Source: Podospora bellae-mahoneyi
Taxonomy: Eukaryota; Ascomycota; Sordariomycetes; Sordariales; Podosporaceae
Assembly: GCF_035222275.1 (NCBI RefSeq)
Contig: NC_085885.1
Span: forward strand, 1 to 64,000
Length of the DNA: 64,000 bases
Reading direction: 5' to 3'
Part shown: piece by piece, positions 1-12,700 of the stretch
Layout: each line of letters begins with the position of its first letter
How positions within the stretch are numbered: the first letter of the stretch is position 1
The notes under the pieces: generated by a model
Seen by the model: the letters and a program-made list of their open reading frames with translations, nothing else
What the model was told of the DNA's origin: nothing
Database searches by the model: none
Program-made: the position numbers and the translations under genes

Positions 1-2750
1 CATATATATAGCGGTTAAGTTTATTTCTTTTACATCGTACATAGCGGTTCGGGCCCCTCTATATATATATATAGCGGTTTAGCTATTTTTTACATCGTAC
101 ATAGCGGTTCGGGCCCCTCTATATATATATATACCGCTTTAATTATTTTTTTTACATAATATATAGCGGTTCGGGCCCCTCTGTATATATATATACCGCT
201 TTAATTTCTTTTTCTATAATATATAGCGGTTCGGGCGCCTTTATATATATATATACCGCTTTAATTTCTTTCTTTACATCGTACATAGCGGTTCGGGCGC
301 CTCTCTATATATATAGCGGTTCGGCTATTTCTTTATATCGTACATAGCGGTTCGGGCGCCTCCATATATATATAGCGGTTCGGACGCCTTTCTATATATG
401 TATACTAATTCGGCTATTTTTGTATATAGTATATAGCGATTCCGGCGCTCTTTTATATATATATATTACTTCGCTTATTCGTCTATAATATATATAGCGG
501 TTTAACCCCTTTCTTATATATATATATTACTTCGGTTATTCGTTTATATTATATATAGCGGTTCGGCCGCTTTCTTCTTTATATATACCGGTTCAGCTTT
601 TTTTTTAAAAAGTACATAGCGGTTCGGGCGCCTTTTTAATATATATATAGCGGTTCGTACGCTCATCTTACTTTTATATAGCCGTTCTTAAAGCGTTTGA
701 TTTATATATATACCGATTTAGCTACTTTCTTATATAGTATATAATACTACGGGAACCTTTTTTTATATATATCGCGGTTAAATTATTTTTTTATATACTA
801 TATAACGGTTCGGGCGCCTCTATATATATATAGCGGTTTAGCTATTTCTTTACATCGTATATAGCGGTTCGGGCGCCTCTCTATATATATACAGCGGTTT
901 AACTATTTTTTTTACATCGTATATAGCGGTTCGGGCGCCTTTACATTTATATAGCGGTTCGGCTATTTCTTTATATAGTATATAGCGGTTCGGGCGTCTC
1001 TATATATATATATACCGCTTTCATCTTTTTTTATATAGTATATAGCAGTTCGGGCGCCTCTATATATATATACTAATTTAATTACTTTTTTTTACATAGT
1101 ATATAGCGGTTCGGGCGCCTATATATATATATACCGCTTTAATTTTTATTTTACATAGTATATAGCGGCTCGGGCGCCTCTATATATATATATATATACC
1201 GGTTCAATTCTTTTTTACATAGTACATAGCGGTTCGGGCGCCTCTCTATATATATATAGCGGTTCGGCTATTTCTTTATATCGTATATAGCGGTTCGGGC
1301 CCCTCTCTATATATATAGCGGTTTAGCTATTTCTTTACATCGTACATATGGTTCGGGCGCCTCTATATATATATATAGCGGTTTAGCTATTTCTTTACAT
1401 CGTACATAGCGGTTCGGGCACCTTTTATATATATATACCGGTTCGGCTATACCTTTATATAATATATAGCGGTTCGGGCGCTCTTTTATATATATATATT
1501 AGTTCGGCTATTCTTTTATATAGTATATAGCGTTTCGGACGCTTTTTTATTTATATATAGTAATTCGGTAATTCGTCTATATTATATTTAGCGGTTCGGC
1601 CGCTTTTTATCTATATATACCGGTTCGCCTTTTTTTTTTAAATAGTACATAGCGGTTCGGGCGCCTTTTTATATATATATATAGCGGTTCGTACGGTTAT
1701 TTTACTTATATATAGCCGTTCTTACGGCCTTTTATTTTATATATACCGGTTTAACTATTATTTTTTATATAGTATATATCGGTTCGGGCGCCTTTATATT
1801 TATATATACCGGTCTATATTTTCTTTTATAGTATAATCCTCTATATATATATATACCGGTTTAATTATTTTTTATAGTATAATCCTCTATATATATATAT
1901 ACCGGTTTAATTATTGTCTTTACATAGTATATAGCGGTTCGGGCGCCTCTATATATATATATACCGGTTTAATTATTTTCTTTACATAGTATATAGCGGT
2001 TCGGCCGCCTCTATATCTATATATACCGGTTTAATTATTTTTTATAGTATAATCCTCTATATATATATATACCGGTTTAATTATTTTCTTTACATAGTAT
2101 ATAGCGGTTCGGGCGCCTCTATATATATATATACCGGTTTAATTATTTTCTTTACATAGTATATAGCGGTTCGGCCGCCTCTATATCTATATATACTGGT
2201 TTAATTGTTTTTTTATATAGTATAACCTTCTATATATATATATACCGGTTTAATTATTTTCTTTATATCGTATATAGCGGTTCGTACGCCTCTCTATATA
2301 TATAGCGGTTGGGCTATTTTTTAATATTATATATAGCGGTTCGGACGCCTTTATATATATATACCGGTTTAATTATTTTTCTTATATAGTATATAACTAT
2401 TCGGGCGCGTCTATATCCATATATACCGGTTTAAGTTTTTTTTTTATATAGTATAACCCTCTATATATATATATACCGCTTTAATTATTATTTTTTACAT
2501 AGTACATAGCGGTTCGGGCGTCTTTATATATATATATATCGGTTTAATTATTTTTTTATATAGTATATAGCGGTTCGGGCGCCTTAATATATTTATATAC
2601 CGCTTTAATTATTATTATATAATATATAGCGGTTCGGCCGCCTCTATATATATATATACCGGTTTCATTCTTTCTTTCTATAATATATAGCGGTTCGGGC
2701 GCCTTTTATATATATAAATAGAAATTCGAATGTTTTTTATTTATATATTA
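1..2750. repeat. ~60-bp AT-rich satellite array
   Basis: Tandem units of about 60-62 bp, roughly 45 copies. Each alternates a TATATATATA tract, a half-unit such as TATAGCGGTTCGGGCGCCTC, and a half-unit such as ATACCGGTTTAATTATT. Successive TAGCGGTTCGGG cores lie 60-62 bp apart at the left end (about 43, 103, 165, 225, 287). Many units contain TCGTACATAGCGG, so the CGTAC core that fills the neighbouring module is also built into the satellite. CpA and TpG are scarce. No coding potential is visible. It could be a subtelomeric or pericentromeric satellite, or the left arm of the module; the window edge prevents a decision. Confidence 0.85.
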
Positions 2751-3460
2751 TAACTATATTTTCTTTTTATATATATTTAGCGGTTCGGTTATCTTTATTA
2801 ATATATATAGTAATTCGGTTATTTAATTTATATATATATAGTATTTTAATTATTTTTATTAATATATAATAATTTAATTACTTTTCCTTTTATATTTTAT
2901 AATTATTATTTTTTTTAATTTATAAATAATACTTCGGCTACTCTTTTCTTTATATATATTAAATAATTTTAGTTTTACTTTACTTATAACGGTTAAATAA
3001 CTTTTTATATTTATATATCACTTAAATACTTTTTTATATATATAAAGCTTTTTAAATATTTTTTATATATATATAATTGTTTAATTACCTATTATTTATA
3101 TTTTAATTCGGGTACCTCTATATATATATATTAATTCGGCCCTTTTTATATATATATATAAAACTTCGGCCCTTTTTTTTATTTGTATATAACGGTTTAA
3201 ACGCTTTATTATTTTATTTAACTATTTAAATACCTTTTTACTTATATATTTTTATTATTTTTAACGTTAATATATTTTAGCAAATATTTATATATTTAGC
3301 GGTTATATATTTTCTATATTTTTCTATATTATTTTTTATTTTTTTTTAATATATATAAAGCTATTATTATTCTTTTTATTTTAATATATAATTAATAATA
3401 TATATTTTTATTTTAGTTTTAAATTTTTAAAATATATATATTTAAAAAAAAAAAAAAAAA
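2751..3460. repeat. degenerate AT-rich continuation of the satellite
   Basis: The 60-bp unit decays into long A/T tracts with occasional GCGGTT and TTCGGC remnants. It ends in an 18-nt A run just before the 3' end of the helicase gene. I see no gene. The A-run could be part of a 3' transcript end or simply AT drift. Confidence 0.6.
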
Positions 3461-3466
3461 ATACAA

Positions 3467-6400
3467 TTACTCTATCAACTTTAAATATCTCGTACGAAGT
3501 TCCTCCCACACCCTAACCCAAACCAATGCCATTACAGAACACTCAATATCCGATACTTTTACCCGTACGAGTAACCGGCGTACTACCGCCACCTTCTTAT
3601 CCAATGTAACTCCGTACTTCCAACAACGTACCTCAATATCCTCCTCAAACCAACCCAACCCCCTTTTTTAAGCTATAACTAACCCCATTATTAATTTTAT
3701 CCCGTACGAACAGTCTCTCCCAGACTTATAGAACGAACCCTCATCTTCCCTTAACGGTTCCCACCGCCCGCAAAACTTTTTAGGAACCCCACACTCATCA
3801 CATCCCTGGAAACCCCCGTTTAACTTTCGTACGGTACTTAAACTTAAACCTCTAACCCTCAAAAGCCAATCGCCTAACTCCACGCTTTTTTTCCAAGCCC
3901 GTTCATCCTTAAGTAAACCCTCCAATATATATAGCTTTTCTAATCCACTAGGAAGTTTAGATAGTTACGGAGTATTTCGTACGACCCCGTAAAATCTGCA
4001 AGCCGATAATTACTGGAATTCGTGCCGTACGTATTCCTCTCCAGACTCGGCACACTCCAAAAAGCAAACCACACAGTGTACCCGTAACCATAAAAACGCT
4101 TTCGTCATAACCTCCATGTCTCGTACAATATCCTTCCTCCTTTCCCGCTCTTTTATAACAACCTGCCGTTACTCTTCTTCATTAACAGCCATATCGAAAG
4201 CCCCCTTATCCATAGCCTCCGGGGTCACCGTACGATACGACCTATAGCCCTCCTCCTCTACCCGGCAAAACTCCGTACGAGCTACACCAGAAAACCGCTC
4301 TTCACATAACCCACATAACTCCTCGCCCTCCTCACACCCGGCTCTATCCATCCGCCCGTCCATTACCCGGGAAAGAACAATCCTATAACATAGGTTACTA
4401 TCTCGTACGAAATGCTCCATCTCCAGTGATGCTAAATCCACAGCTCCGGTAATTGACCTTCCAGCCGTACGATTCTTCATAAAAAAAATCACCGATTCGG
4501 CCTTTACTCCGTCTCTCCCGGCTCGTCCGCTTTCCTGAACAAAGTCCCTCAATGTCCTTGGAAGCCCGGCATGGAAAACATATCGTACGTCTGGAATATC
4601 AATACCAGCACCTAGAGCAGACGTTGCCACAATGGCACCACCGCTTTTCATCCACCCTCGTACGATCTCACTCTTCTGGATACTATCTTCCACACTACTA
4701 TAGTATACCGGACACTTAAGTAGGTGTGAGATAGCTTTAGAAAAATCGATCGAGGGGGAATAAATAATAACCCTCGTACGAGGATCACGGTCACCGATAG
4801 ACTTGACTTGCCAGCTGAGGGCTCGGAGGACGGCCTCTTAATCTCCACACTCAACCACAGAGTACTTAATATTCGACCGGGATATAATAGACCGTACGAT
4901 AGCCACCTTTTGCGAATCAAGATATAAACTCTTGTAAAACCCTAGTAGGTCCCGAGGTAGGAGGGTAGCTGTTAGGAAGACTAGTTGTGTCCCGATTAAA
5001 GCTATATATTGGCCGATTTGCCGGAGGAGTGGTCGAAATTCGTACGACGAGTCTAAAATAGTATAGCACTCGTCAAAGATAATCCGGTCAAGCTATTATC
5101 GTACGTTAAGCCTATTAACGAAGGTCTTAAACGTTTGAGTATGAAAGGCCTCTGGCGTTACAAGAATAACCTGGTTAACCGAAACCTCTTTAGAGCTCCA
5201 GATCGTACAACCAATCCCTAGTTCTTTACAACGCCGAGCCATATCCTCTTGTAGTGCCACAAAAGGGGAAATAACAATAGTAACCCCATCCTTCGTACAA
5301 TAGGCCGGGAGTAGAAAGATAATACTTTTTCCACTCCCTATCCCGGCAATATAAAGGATTGGGCTAAACCCTCGTACGACAGAAGTTAACACCTCGCGCT
5401 AGTTGCCTTTAAAACCAACATCAGGGTTATTAAGCATCTGACGGAAACGGCCCTCAATATCAAGGCTAGCTAAGTACCGGAGTCGTTCCTGTCGTACAGT
5501 ATAACGCTGGTTCTGGAAGAGGTTGGTTTTAGTCTGCTGGAGCGTTAAAGTATCGTCCGAGCCAAAGGTAAATAGCTGGTGCCATGACTGGCTAAGCTTC
5601 ATAAACCGCTGTTGTCGTACGGCATGCCCCAACCTTCCCTGGTCAATATGCCTAGCGTATACCATCCCAGCAACCCTTTCCGAGTGGCCGGTTTGAGCCG
5701 CAATCATAGGATTAAAGCCCTCAGTTTCGTTATCCTCGTCGCAGCTAAAATCAGACGCGTCGTAATCATCGGACGACGGTACTATCTTATTTTCCAACAA
5801 ACTCCTTGGAATAAGATGAGTAAGAAATTGGCGGGCAATACCCACGGCAATATGACGCCAGGGCCGAATACTGATTTTGGATCCGAGGTGGCGCTCTGTG
5901 TACGATGAGAGGGCCCGGCTGACTTTATCGGACGACCATTGGTTTCCTGGGTTACTGGAGGATATAGCTGGGCCGGCACCCCCAGACTCGATATCCTTAA
6001 ACGGCCGTACGAATTTTGTATCCCAGAAGAATGGAGTGGGGGTGGAGGCTCCGTCAAGCTGGTGTTGTAAACTGAGGCAAAAGGGGTGGATAAGCCAGAG
6101 GTATCGTACGACGCTCACACCTAGCTCCCTTGGGAGATAGCGGTGAATAACCTTTAGCTGTCCAGTGTGGCTTATCCCTTTGTGGTACCGTAGTACGATT
6201 GCGACCATGCCGTGCTGGATAAACATATTTCTAAGCCCTCCAACCGGTGTGTTCTGGAACCTCATGCTCAAAAGCTCTGTCGTACGAGGCGGCAACCCTG
6301 ACAATAAATATATCGCGATAAAAGGAGGGATCGGAGCTTGTCTACCCGGTCCAGGTACAACTGGGCCTCGGTCGTACAATAAACATAACCGTCGCCCTCT

Positions 6401-8171
6401 TCTCTCAACCAAAGTTGGGTAAGGGAAGGATTTTCGGTAATGCGTCGTACGATCCAATTCCAAGGCCGCCGGAAGCATATATTACCAGGATCGGAAAGAA
6501 AGGAATACCCAATCTTATCCTGGCTCATATCATCCTTTAAATCATCCCAAGGAATCTCCGGGAGAGGAACGTCCGATATTAACGAGAAAGTTAGGTCCTG
6601 GACCGTACGATCAATCTCATCAACCAGAATATGCATCATCTCGGCCAGGGCGTCAATGGTGGTAGAGATGTCCTGGTATACAATAGTAGTACCGTTAAGC
6701 GCAAGCCTGCCTTCGGATGCCGTGGAGCTATTGATGGTCATACCATACGCACGAGCCTCCAAAACCCAGTCCATCGGTGTAGGGTAGTTACTTTGGTGAA
6801 CCCTAGTCAGGAACCTCGAGACTTTGGGGCGGACGATATCAAAGAGACTAGGCTTTTGCCTGCCTCTTCCAGCTGGGCAAACTCGTAAAGTGAGTGTCGT
6901 ACGACAAAGGCTTTACCGAGGGTGACGATGGCAGACAGGAGTGGTGTAAAATCGGACGGGGTGTACCACCTTCCATCATCCTTTAGGGCCATAGCAGCTA
7001 GGGCAGAAAGGAGGGCGCTTTCGTACGACGACCGTGGGAGAGGATGATCCAAAAGTCCAATGAAGAAATCAACAAGTACCTGATCCAGCAACTCTCGTCC
7101 GGCCTCATCGCTACCGTGGTGAAACTCCCATGCCACTTGTATAACAGTCTCCAGACTTCTGGTCTGGCTGGCGTTTAATTCGTACGGTGGCCGATCCTGT
7201 TGATCCCAGCTCTGTGTGCGGCAAATATACCCAAAAATCCTTTTCCAAACAAGAGAGTACTTCTGTATCGTACGAGGGACCAGGCTACTACCATTAAAAG
7301 GCTTGTTGGGTTTTTGGTCGATTATCTTTTTATTAACCTCGAATAGAACCGGGTAGCCGACTTCATCGGACGACGACCTTACTATTATATCGGCAGTTAC
7401 CTGGTCAATCCTCTCCCAGATTTTTTGGAGGACCGTAAACGTAACTGGATCCTCACCGTCCAACCATCCCTCGTTTGGGAGTTGAGAGATCGTAAGGTAT
7501 AAGGCTTGCCGGTCTAAAGACCCAAGGTGGTATGCCCAACCCATCCTAGTTAGCCAGGGATTTGGAGCTAATCGTCCCTCACTTGCTGTGATAGTTGTTG
7601 ATGTTTGTTGGAGAGTCGAGCTGATCGTACGATAAGATTCCATAAACTGCTCTTTTCGTCTTTGGGTTTGTTGTACGAGGTCGGGACTTCCGGCTACCGG
7701 CTCCGTTGATCGTACCTCAAAGTATCCGGCAGCTAACCGGCTTTTAAAAAAACGCTGGCAATATATCCCAGTTTTCCAAGGTCCCTGGTGTTGTTGGGCT
7801 ACCTTAATATTTCCTCCTTTTGTGTTGGGGTTAACCCAGTCGTGCCTCGTACGGCAGTGCTCCTGCATCGCCCTCTTGGTCCGTACGATATAGGCGCAGG
7901 CATCGCACTTTAATCCATCAGAAGAAGGCTTCCCTAGTTCTGGAATTGGGTCAATTGCCGTGGGAGGAAGTGTGAGGTTTATTAGGTCTTGTTGTTTTCG
8001 AAAGACCGCCAGTGAATTGTTGCACTCTCGTACGATATCCGGTCTGTCCACAGCTGCAATGTCTTTATGGGACGTACGAAGATGGGTAAGCACCTCATCC
8101 ACAAGAACAGCCACCTTACATTTCCTACAAACAAGAATTTGAAAGTGGGAGATATAAATAAAAGGTTCCAT
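3467..8171 (-). pseudogene. OrsD zinc-finger / tyrosine-recombinase-like / RecQ helicase gene, module copy 1
   Basis: A ~1,560-codon gene. Start is the ATG at 8171-8169, just before the first finger. Residues 15-36 and 89-110 each form C-x2-C-x12-H-x4-H, typical of the OrsD (PF12013, formerly DUF3505) family. A middle region (about 6300-5650) has SGLPPRTTELLSMRF, RPWRHIAVGIAR and QTGHSERVAGMVYAR, which resemble tyrosine-recombinase boxes. Then come RecQ motifs: GSGKS (motif I), DECY (motif II, canonical DECH), FLTAT, ATSALGAGIDIP and QESGRAGRDG, followed by a Cys-rich RQC-like stretch. Telomere-linked helicases have this size and helicase type. The copy is broken: one-base losses in A/T runs at 6320-6323 and about 6853-6856, and TAA/TAG stops at 5399-5401, 5096-5098, 5093-5095, 4838-4840 and 4169-4171, all explicable as CAA/CAG changed by RIP. 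Further stops lie downstream. Domain calls are from motifs only. Confidence 0.82.
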
Positions 8172-9214
8172 TCTAGCATGGTATTGATCGTGATGTGATA
8201 GTTGTGTACGATGCAAGATGTTGTGATATTAAAGTTTATTGCTAAGTTTTTTGGGGAAGGATACCCCGTTAAAGAGTGGAGTGGGTCACGTGTAAGTGGA
8301 TAAGGGCAGTAGCGTGCGGTTACCGGGGTCTGGGTCCCGTACGATGGTTAGGGCACGCCTGGCACAAAGGCAGTTGCGTGGGCACGAAGGCAGTGGCGTG
8401 TGGCTGCCGGGTGCAGACCTTTTCTTCCAAATCCCTTGACAGGCAGCTATGCAATAGAGCCGTGTTATTCTGATCAGGGCGTCTGGTCACATACGATGGT
8501 CAGAGCACGCCTGGCAAGAAGGCAGTTGCGTGGGCACGCCTAGCACGAAGGCAGTTGCGTGGGCACGAAGGCAGTAGCGTGTGGCTGCCGGGTGCAGACC
8601 TTTTCTTCCAAATCCCTCGACAGGCCAGCTGTGCAACAGAGCCGTGTTATTCCGATCAAGGCGTCGGTCCCGTACGATGGTCAAGGCACGCCTGGCAAGA
8701 AGGCAGTTGCGTGGGCACGCCTAGCACGAAGGCAGTTACGTGGGCACGAAGGCAGTAGCGTGTGGCTGCCGGGTGCAGACCTTTTCTTCCAAATCCCTCG
8801 ACAGGCCAGCTATGCAATAGAGCCGTGTTATTCCGATCAGGGCGTCTGTCCCGTACGATAGTCAAGGCACGCCAGGACACGAAGGCAGTGGCGTGTAGCT
8901 GCCGGGTGCAGACCTTTTCTTCCAAATCCCTCGACAGGCCAGCTGTGCAACAGAGCCGTGTTATTCCGATCAAGGCGTCGGTCCCGTACGATGGTCAAGG
9001 CACGCCTGGCAAGAAGGCAGTTGCGTGGGCACGCCTAGCACGAAGGCAGTTACGTAGGCACGAAGGCAGTGACGTGTGGCTGCCGGGTGCACACCTTTTC
9101 TTCCAAATCTCTCGAGAGGCCAGCTGTGCAACAGCGACTTTAATTCTCATTGAAATCCTTTTCTAGCAAACTTTTCCATCGTACAAAACAATCGACTTTC
9201 AACTAACACACAAG
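8172..9214. promoter_or_regulatory. divergent intergenic region of the module
   Basis: Separates the leftward helicase start (8171) from the rightward small gene start (9215). It should therefore contain both promoters. Most of it is the 133-181 bp minisatellite. CGTACG occurs at 8338, 8671, 8852 and about 8985. ORFs called here are open only because the repeat is. No clear TATA box stands out; promoter function is inferred from gene orientation. Confidence 0.55.
8330..9140. repeat. 133-181 bp minisatellite, module copy 1
   Basis: About five tandem units anchored by TACGATGG or TACGATAG at 8340, 8492, 8673, 8854 and 8987, so spacing is 152, 181, 181 and 133. Length differences come from a nested ~28-bp subrepeat (GCACGAAGGCAGTTGCGTGG type) present one to three times. 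Each unit ends with a conserved block (CAGACCTTTTCTTCC, then CCAGCTGTGCAACAGAGCC). The GC-rich sequence is not RIP-mutated here. Confidence 0.88.
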
Positions 9215-9370
9215 ATGGCTCTGGTCCTTAGCACCCGTGGCTCGTACGAAGTTATCGATACTGGCCAGCCTTATATCAGGAGGCTGATGAACAGCTTCTG
9301 TGTTAATGTAAGTATATGTCTTTCCCGTACGATGATGCTTGAACTAATGAACATATAGGCAACACAGCAA

Positions 9371-9790
9371 TGTCACAACCCTGGTACAGGACGGGTTGTG
9401 GGGCCACGGGAATAGGGGCCAATCGGAAGAACGTACGAGAATAGCCAATTATAGTAAGGGACGATTGATTAGTACGCCAAGGGCACTAAGCAGACTGAGC
9501 GGGGTGCTTAGTCTGATTAGGGCACTGAGTAAACTAAGTAGTCGTGATTAGTGTATTAAGGGTACTAAGTAAAAAGTAAATATAGTTTAGTATAAGGTCT
9601 ATATATACGAAGGAACTAGCTAATATAAATAAATAATTCCGTAGTATATAATTTAAATTATATTTATAGTATTTAATATTTATATTAAAATATTTTATTA
9701 TATATTATTTAATTATACCGAATTAAGATTATTTAAAAGTAGCCTTTAACCGGTATCCCTTTTAAAGGTTTTAAATAAAAGTTCGTTATA
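9371..9790 (+). repeat. 5' LTR of element A
   Basis: 420 bp, from TGTCACAACC to GGTTCGTTATA-type end. The first ~110 bp retain CpA/TpG while the rest is RIP-mutated. U3 carries short direct repeats around GTGCTTAGTCTGATTAG. A TATATATACG element before the shared 3' half is a plausible TATA box. Confidence 0.9.
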
Positions 9791-12700
9791 CGTTATATAT
9801 TTATTTTAATTTTATTATAAATAAATTAAAAACGTTTTTTTATTACTATAGTTAGACTTAAAAACGTTTAAATAAAAAGCGTCCTACCTAACCTAAATAG
9901 TAAAGGACCTACTATTATTAATACTCGACTTACTGTAAAGTAAATAATATAACGTTTTAAGGAACTTAAGAACGAAGCTTAATAAACTCGGGAGTAAATT
10001 ATCGCTATATTAACTTTACTTAAAATAATATTTAAATTCCTAGTACTAAAGTATTATAAAGGAGAAAAAGTAAAGCTTAAAAGGTTCTTAATTTAATTTA
10101 AAACCTATTTTCGTTAATATTTAAATTAATTTATTAACGAAAAGTTAAAAGTTATTTTCGCGGTTATTAAACTTAAAGATAAGGCTTTCGCGTAATTCGA
10201 GCTTATCCTTAATAACTATTATAAGGAAGAGCCGTCCGATTAAAAAAAGATTACTATAGAATACTTCGAGAGCTACCGTATCTTTAAAACTAAGCTTAAG
10301 GAGGTATTTAGAGAATATAATAAAGTAAAGCGCGCGTAAGAGAGGCTTATAAACTTATATTAAACGCGCTTAACGGTTAATTACGTAACTTTATTTAAAA
10401 TCGATAATTTACGTAATACTATTAACGATAAAGGATTAATATAGCTTTTCTATAATAGCCTTAAAAAAAAAGTAAAAAATAAATTATATAAAAAGTCGAA
10501 GCTTAATACTATTAATAAATATATTATTATAGCTATACGGATCGACGATTAATAGTTCTAGCGTCGTACGGAGAAGAAGGGTAGTAATAGGGGTTACTAC
10601 GGTAATAAGGGGTACTTTAGTAATAACCGCTTTAACGATAAGCGTAAAAGATAATACTTTAATATTAACTATTTTAATATTACGTATTTAAAACCGATAA
10701 ATATTAATATTATATAATAATAAAGGCTATAAAGCTAAGGCTAAGGTAGGGATAATTTTAAATATTTTAATTATAGTAAAGTAAAATACTTTAAAAAGGA
10801 CTGTAAGGTATTTAAGCGACTCGGCTAAAAAAAGGAGATTATAGCTATTACTATATTAAAAGGACTAAAGGTTATAAAAGTAATAACTATCGGGTATTAA
10901 TAAAGTAAAGTAGTAGGATTAAAAAAAGATTTTAATTAATATACTAAATAAAAGAAAGTAAAGTTTTAAGAACTACGGAAAATAATAAAAAGGTTAAAAG
11001 CGGAGTATAAAGAAGGAAATCTTTAAATATAAATATTATAAGATTAATTAGTATAGATTATTACGGAAATTACTATAAAAGTCGCTAAGGGCAATAATCC
11101 TACGTAAAGACCTACTAAGTAAACGATACCGGAAAGGTAGTACGGTAAATATAGATTTATTATTTTATAGGATATATCGTGGCCTATAAAGCTCGTATAT
11201 AAAAGCTAAAAAAAGTATTAAAAAGGTAAGAAAGTCGCTAGTATTAAAATCGCGAAGTTACTAAAAAATATATTAATATTTATATAGTATATACCCTATA
11301 AAAGAAATATAATATAATTTTATTTTAAGTATTCGGAATATCGGAAAGTATTTTAGTTTTAATATATTATATACGGATATATAAAATATTATTAAAGTAA
11401 ATTACTATACGGCTATTAGCCGGTACGTAAAGTAAGTAAAGAAAGTAAACTATAGTTAATTAAAAAAACTATAGCTAAGTAAGAAAAGGCCTAGTAAAAA
11501 AATCTAAATAATTACCTTTTATAAAAGGTTTAAAACCCGATTAAACTAAAAGATAGTTTTTAAATTATATAGATCGTATTAAGATATATAAAATACTATA
11601 TTAAATATATAAAAAGTTAAAATACGGATAATAGTATATACTTTTTAAAAGAAGTAATACTAGGATAATACTTAAGCCTAAACTACGCTATATATTTACG
11701 AGAGAAAGTTAAATAATATTATTAAAATAAAGTATATAAAATTAAGTAAAAGAACCGCTATCGGATAAGGATATAAAAAAATATTAAAAAAATAAAAGAC
11801 GGAAAATAGGAGGAAGCTAGGCAAGTATAGTTAAAAAACTTTATATTATTAATTAACCCGGAGTAAAAAAACGTTTTTAAATAATATAACCGCTTAAGAA
11901 ACGACTTACGGCTTTTCGCGGGGGCTATTAACCTTTAATAAACCACGAATAGTATTTTCGAAGGTATTAGCGTAAAGCAAAAGTATAAATAACGATTTAA
12001 AGTTTATTAGTAAAGTCGTTACTATATAGGAAAGAAGTAAAAGAAATAAATACCTTTAAGTTATTACGTAATAAAAGGATCTTTAAGTAATAATATTAGT
12101 AAACGGTAATATAAAAATAAATTTAATTTCGCTATAGTTTATATATTAGGCCCGGATATTATAAAAGAAAAAGAAGGAATAGATTATTATATAAAAACTA
12201 TTTTATATATAAAAGGTTTATAGGGAAATATTACCCCTAAATATTATAGTCGAAAGAAAAATAACCTTAATTATATTCGATATTATAAATATAGGACCCT
12301 CGAAAGATATAATCCTAAAGTAATTATAGTATAAAGACTATAACCTAAACATCGATTAGAGGGATAATAGTTATTTATAATTAAAAGAACTTTAAAAGTA
12401 TTTAATTAACGATAGGAAATTAGAAGTACGTACGGAGTAAAGTGCGGAATAAGTATCCTCTATAGTATTACCGTAAGGAGCCTAAAAAATAATAATATAC
12501 TTTATTAATATAAGTAATAAGATCGAAAAAATAAAGTTAATAATATTAATAGAAATATCGGAGGTTAATAAATATGTTTATTATAATAACGTAAAAAAGG
12601 GCGAAAAAAAGGCGGTACTGGTAGAATATCGAGGATACTTAGCCTTTATAGCTAAGTATTTAGAGGGGCTTTTAGAGCGAGGGCCGTAGGATTACGAAAT

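Noticed and set aside
1-2750. Regularly spaced repeats resembling a CRISPR array
   Set aside because: Units are contiguous degenerate satellites with no unique spacers, and the genome is eukaryotic.
8276-9166. Several overlapping ORFs of 65-134 codons on both strands
   Set aside because: They lie wholly inside the minisatellite, repeat with its unit and have no family resemblance; the repeat length keeps them open.
3467-9370. Starship captain (DUF3435) gene
   Set aside because: The recombinase-like boxes are embedded in an OrsD-RecQ protein, not a stand-alone DUF3435 gene, and no TTAC-type direct repeats delimit the module.
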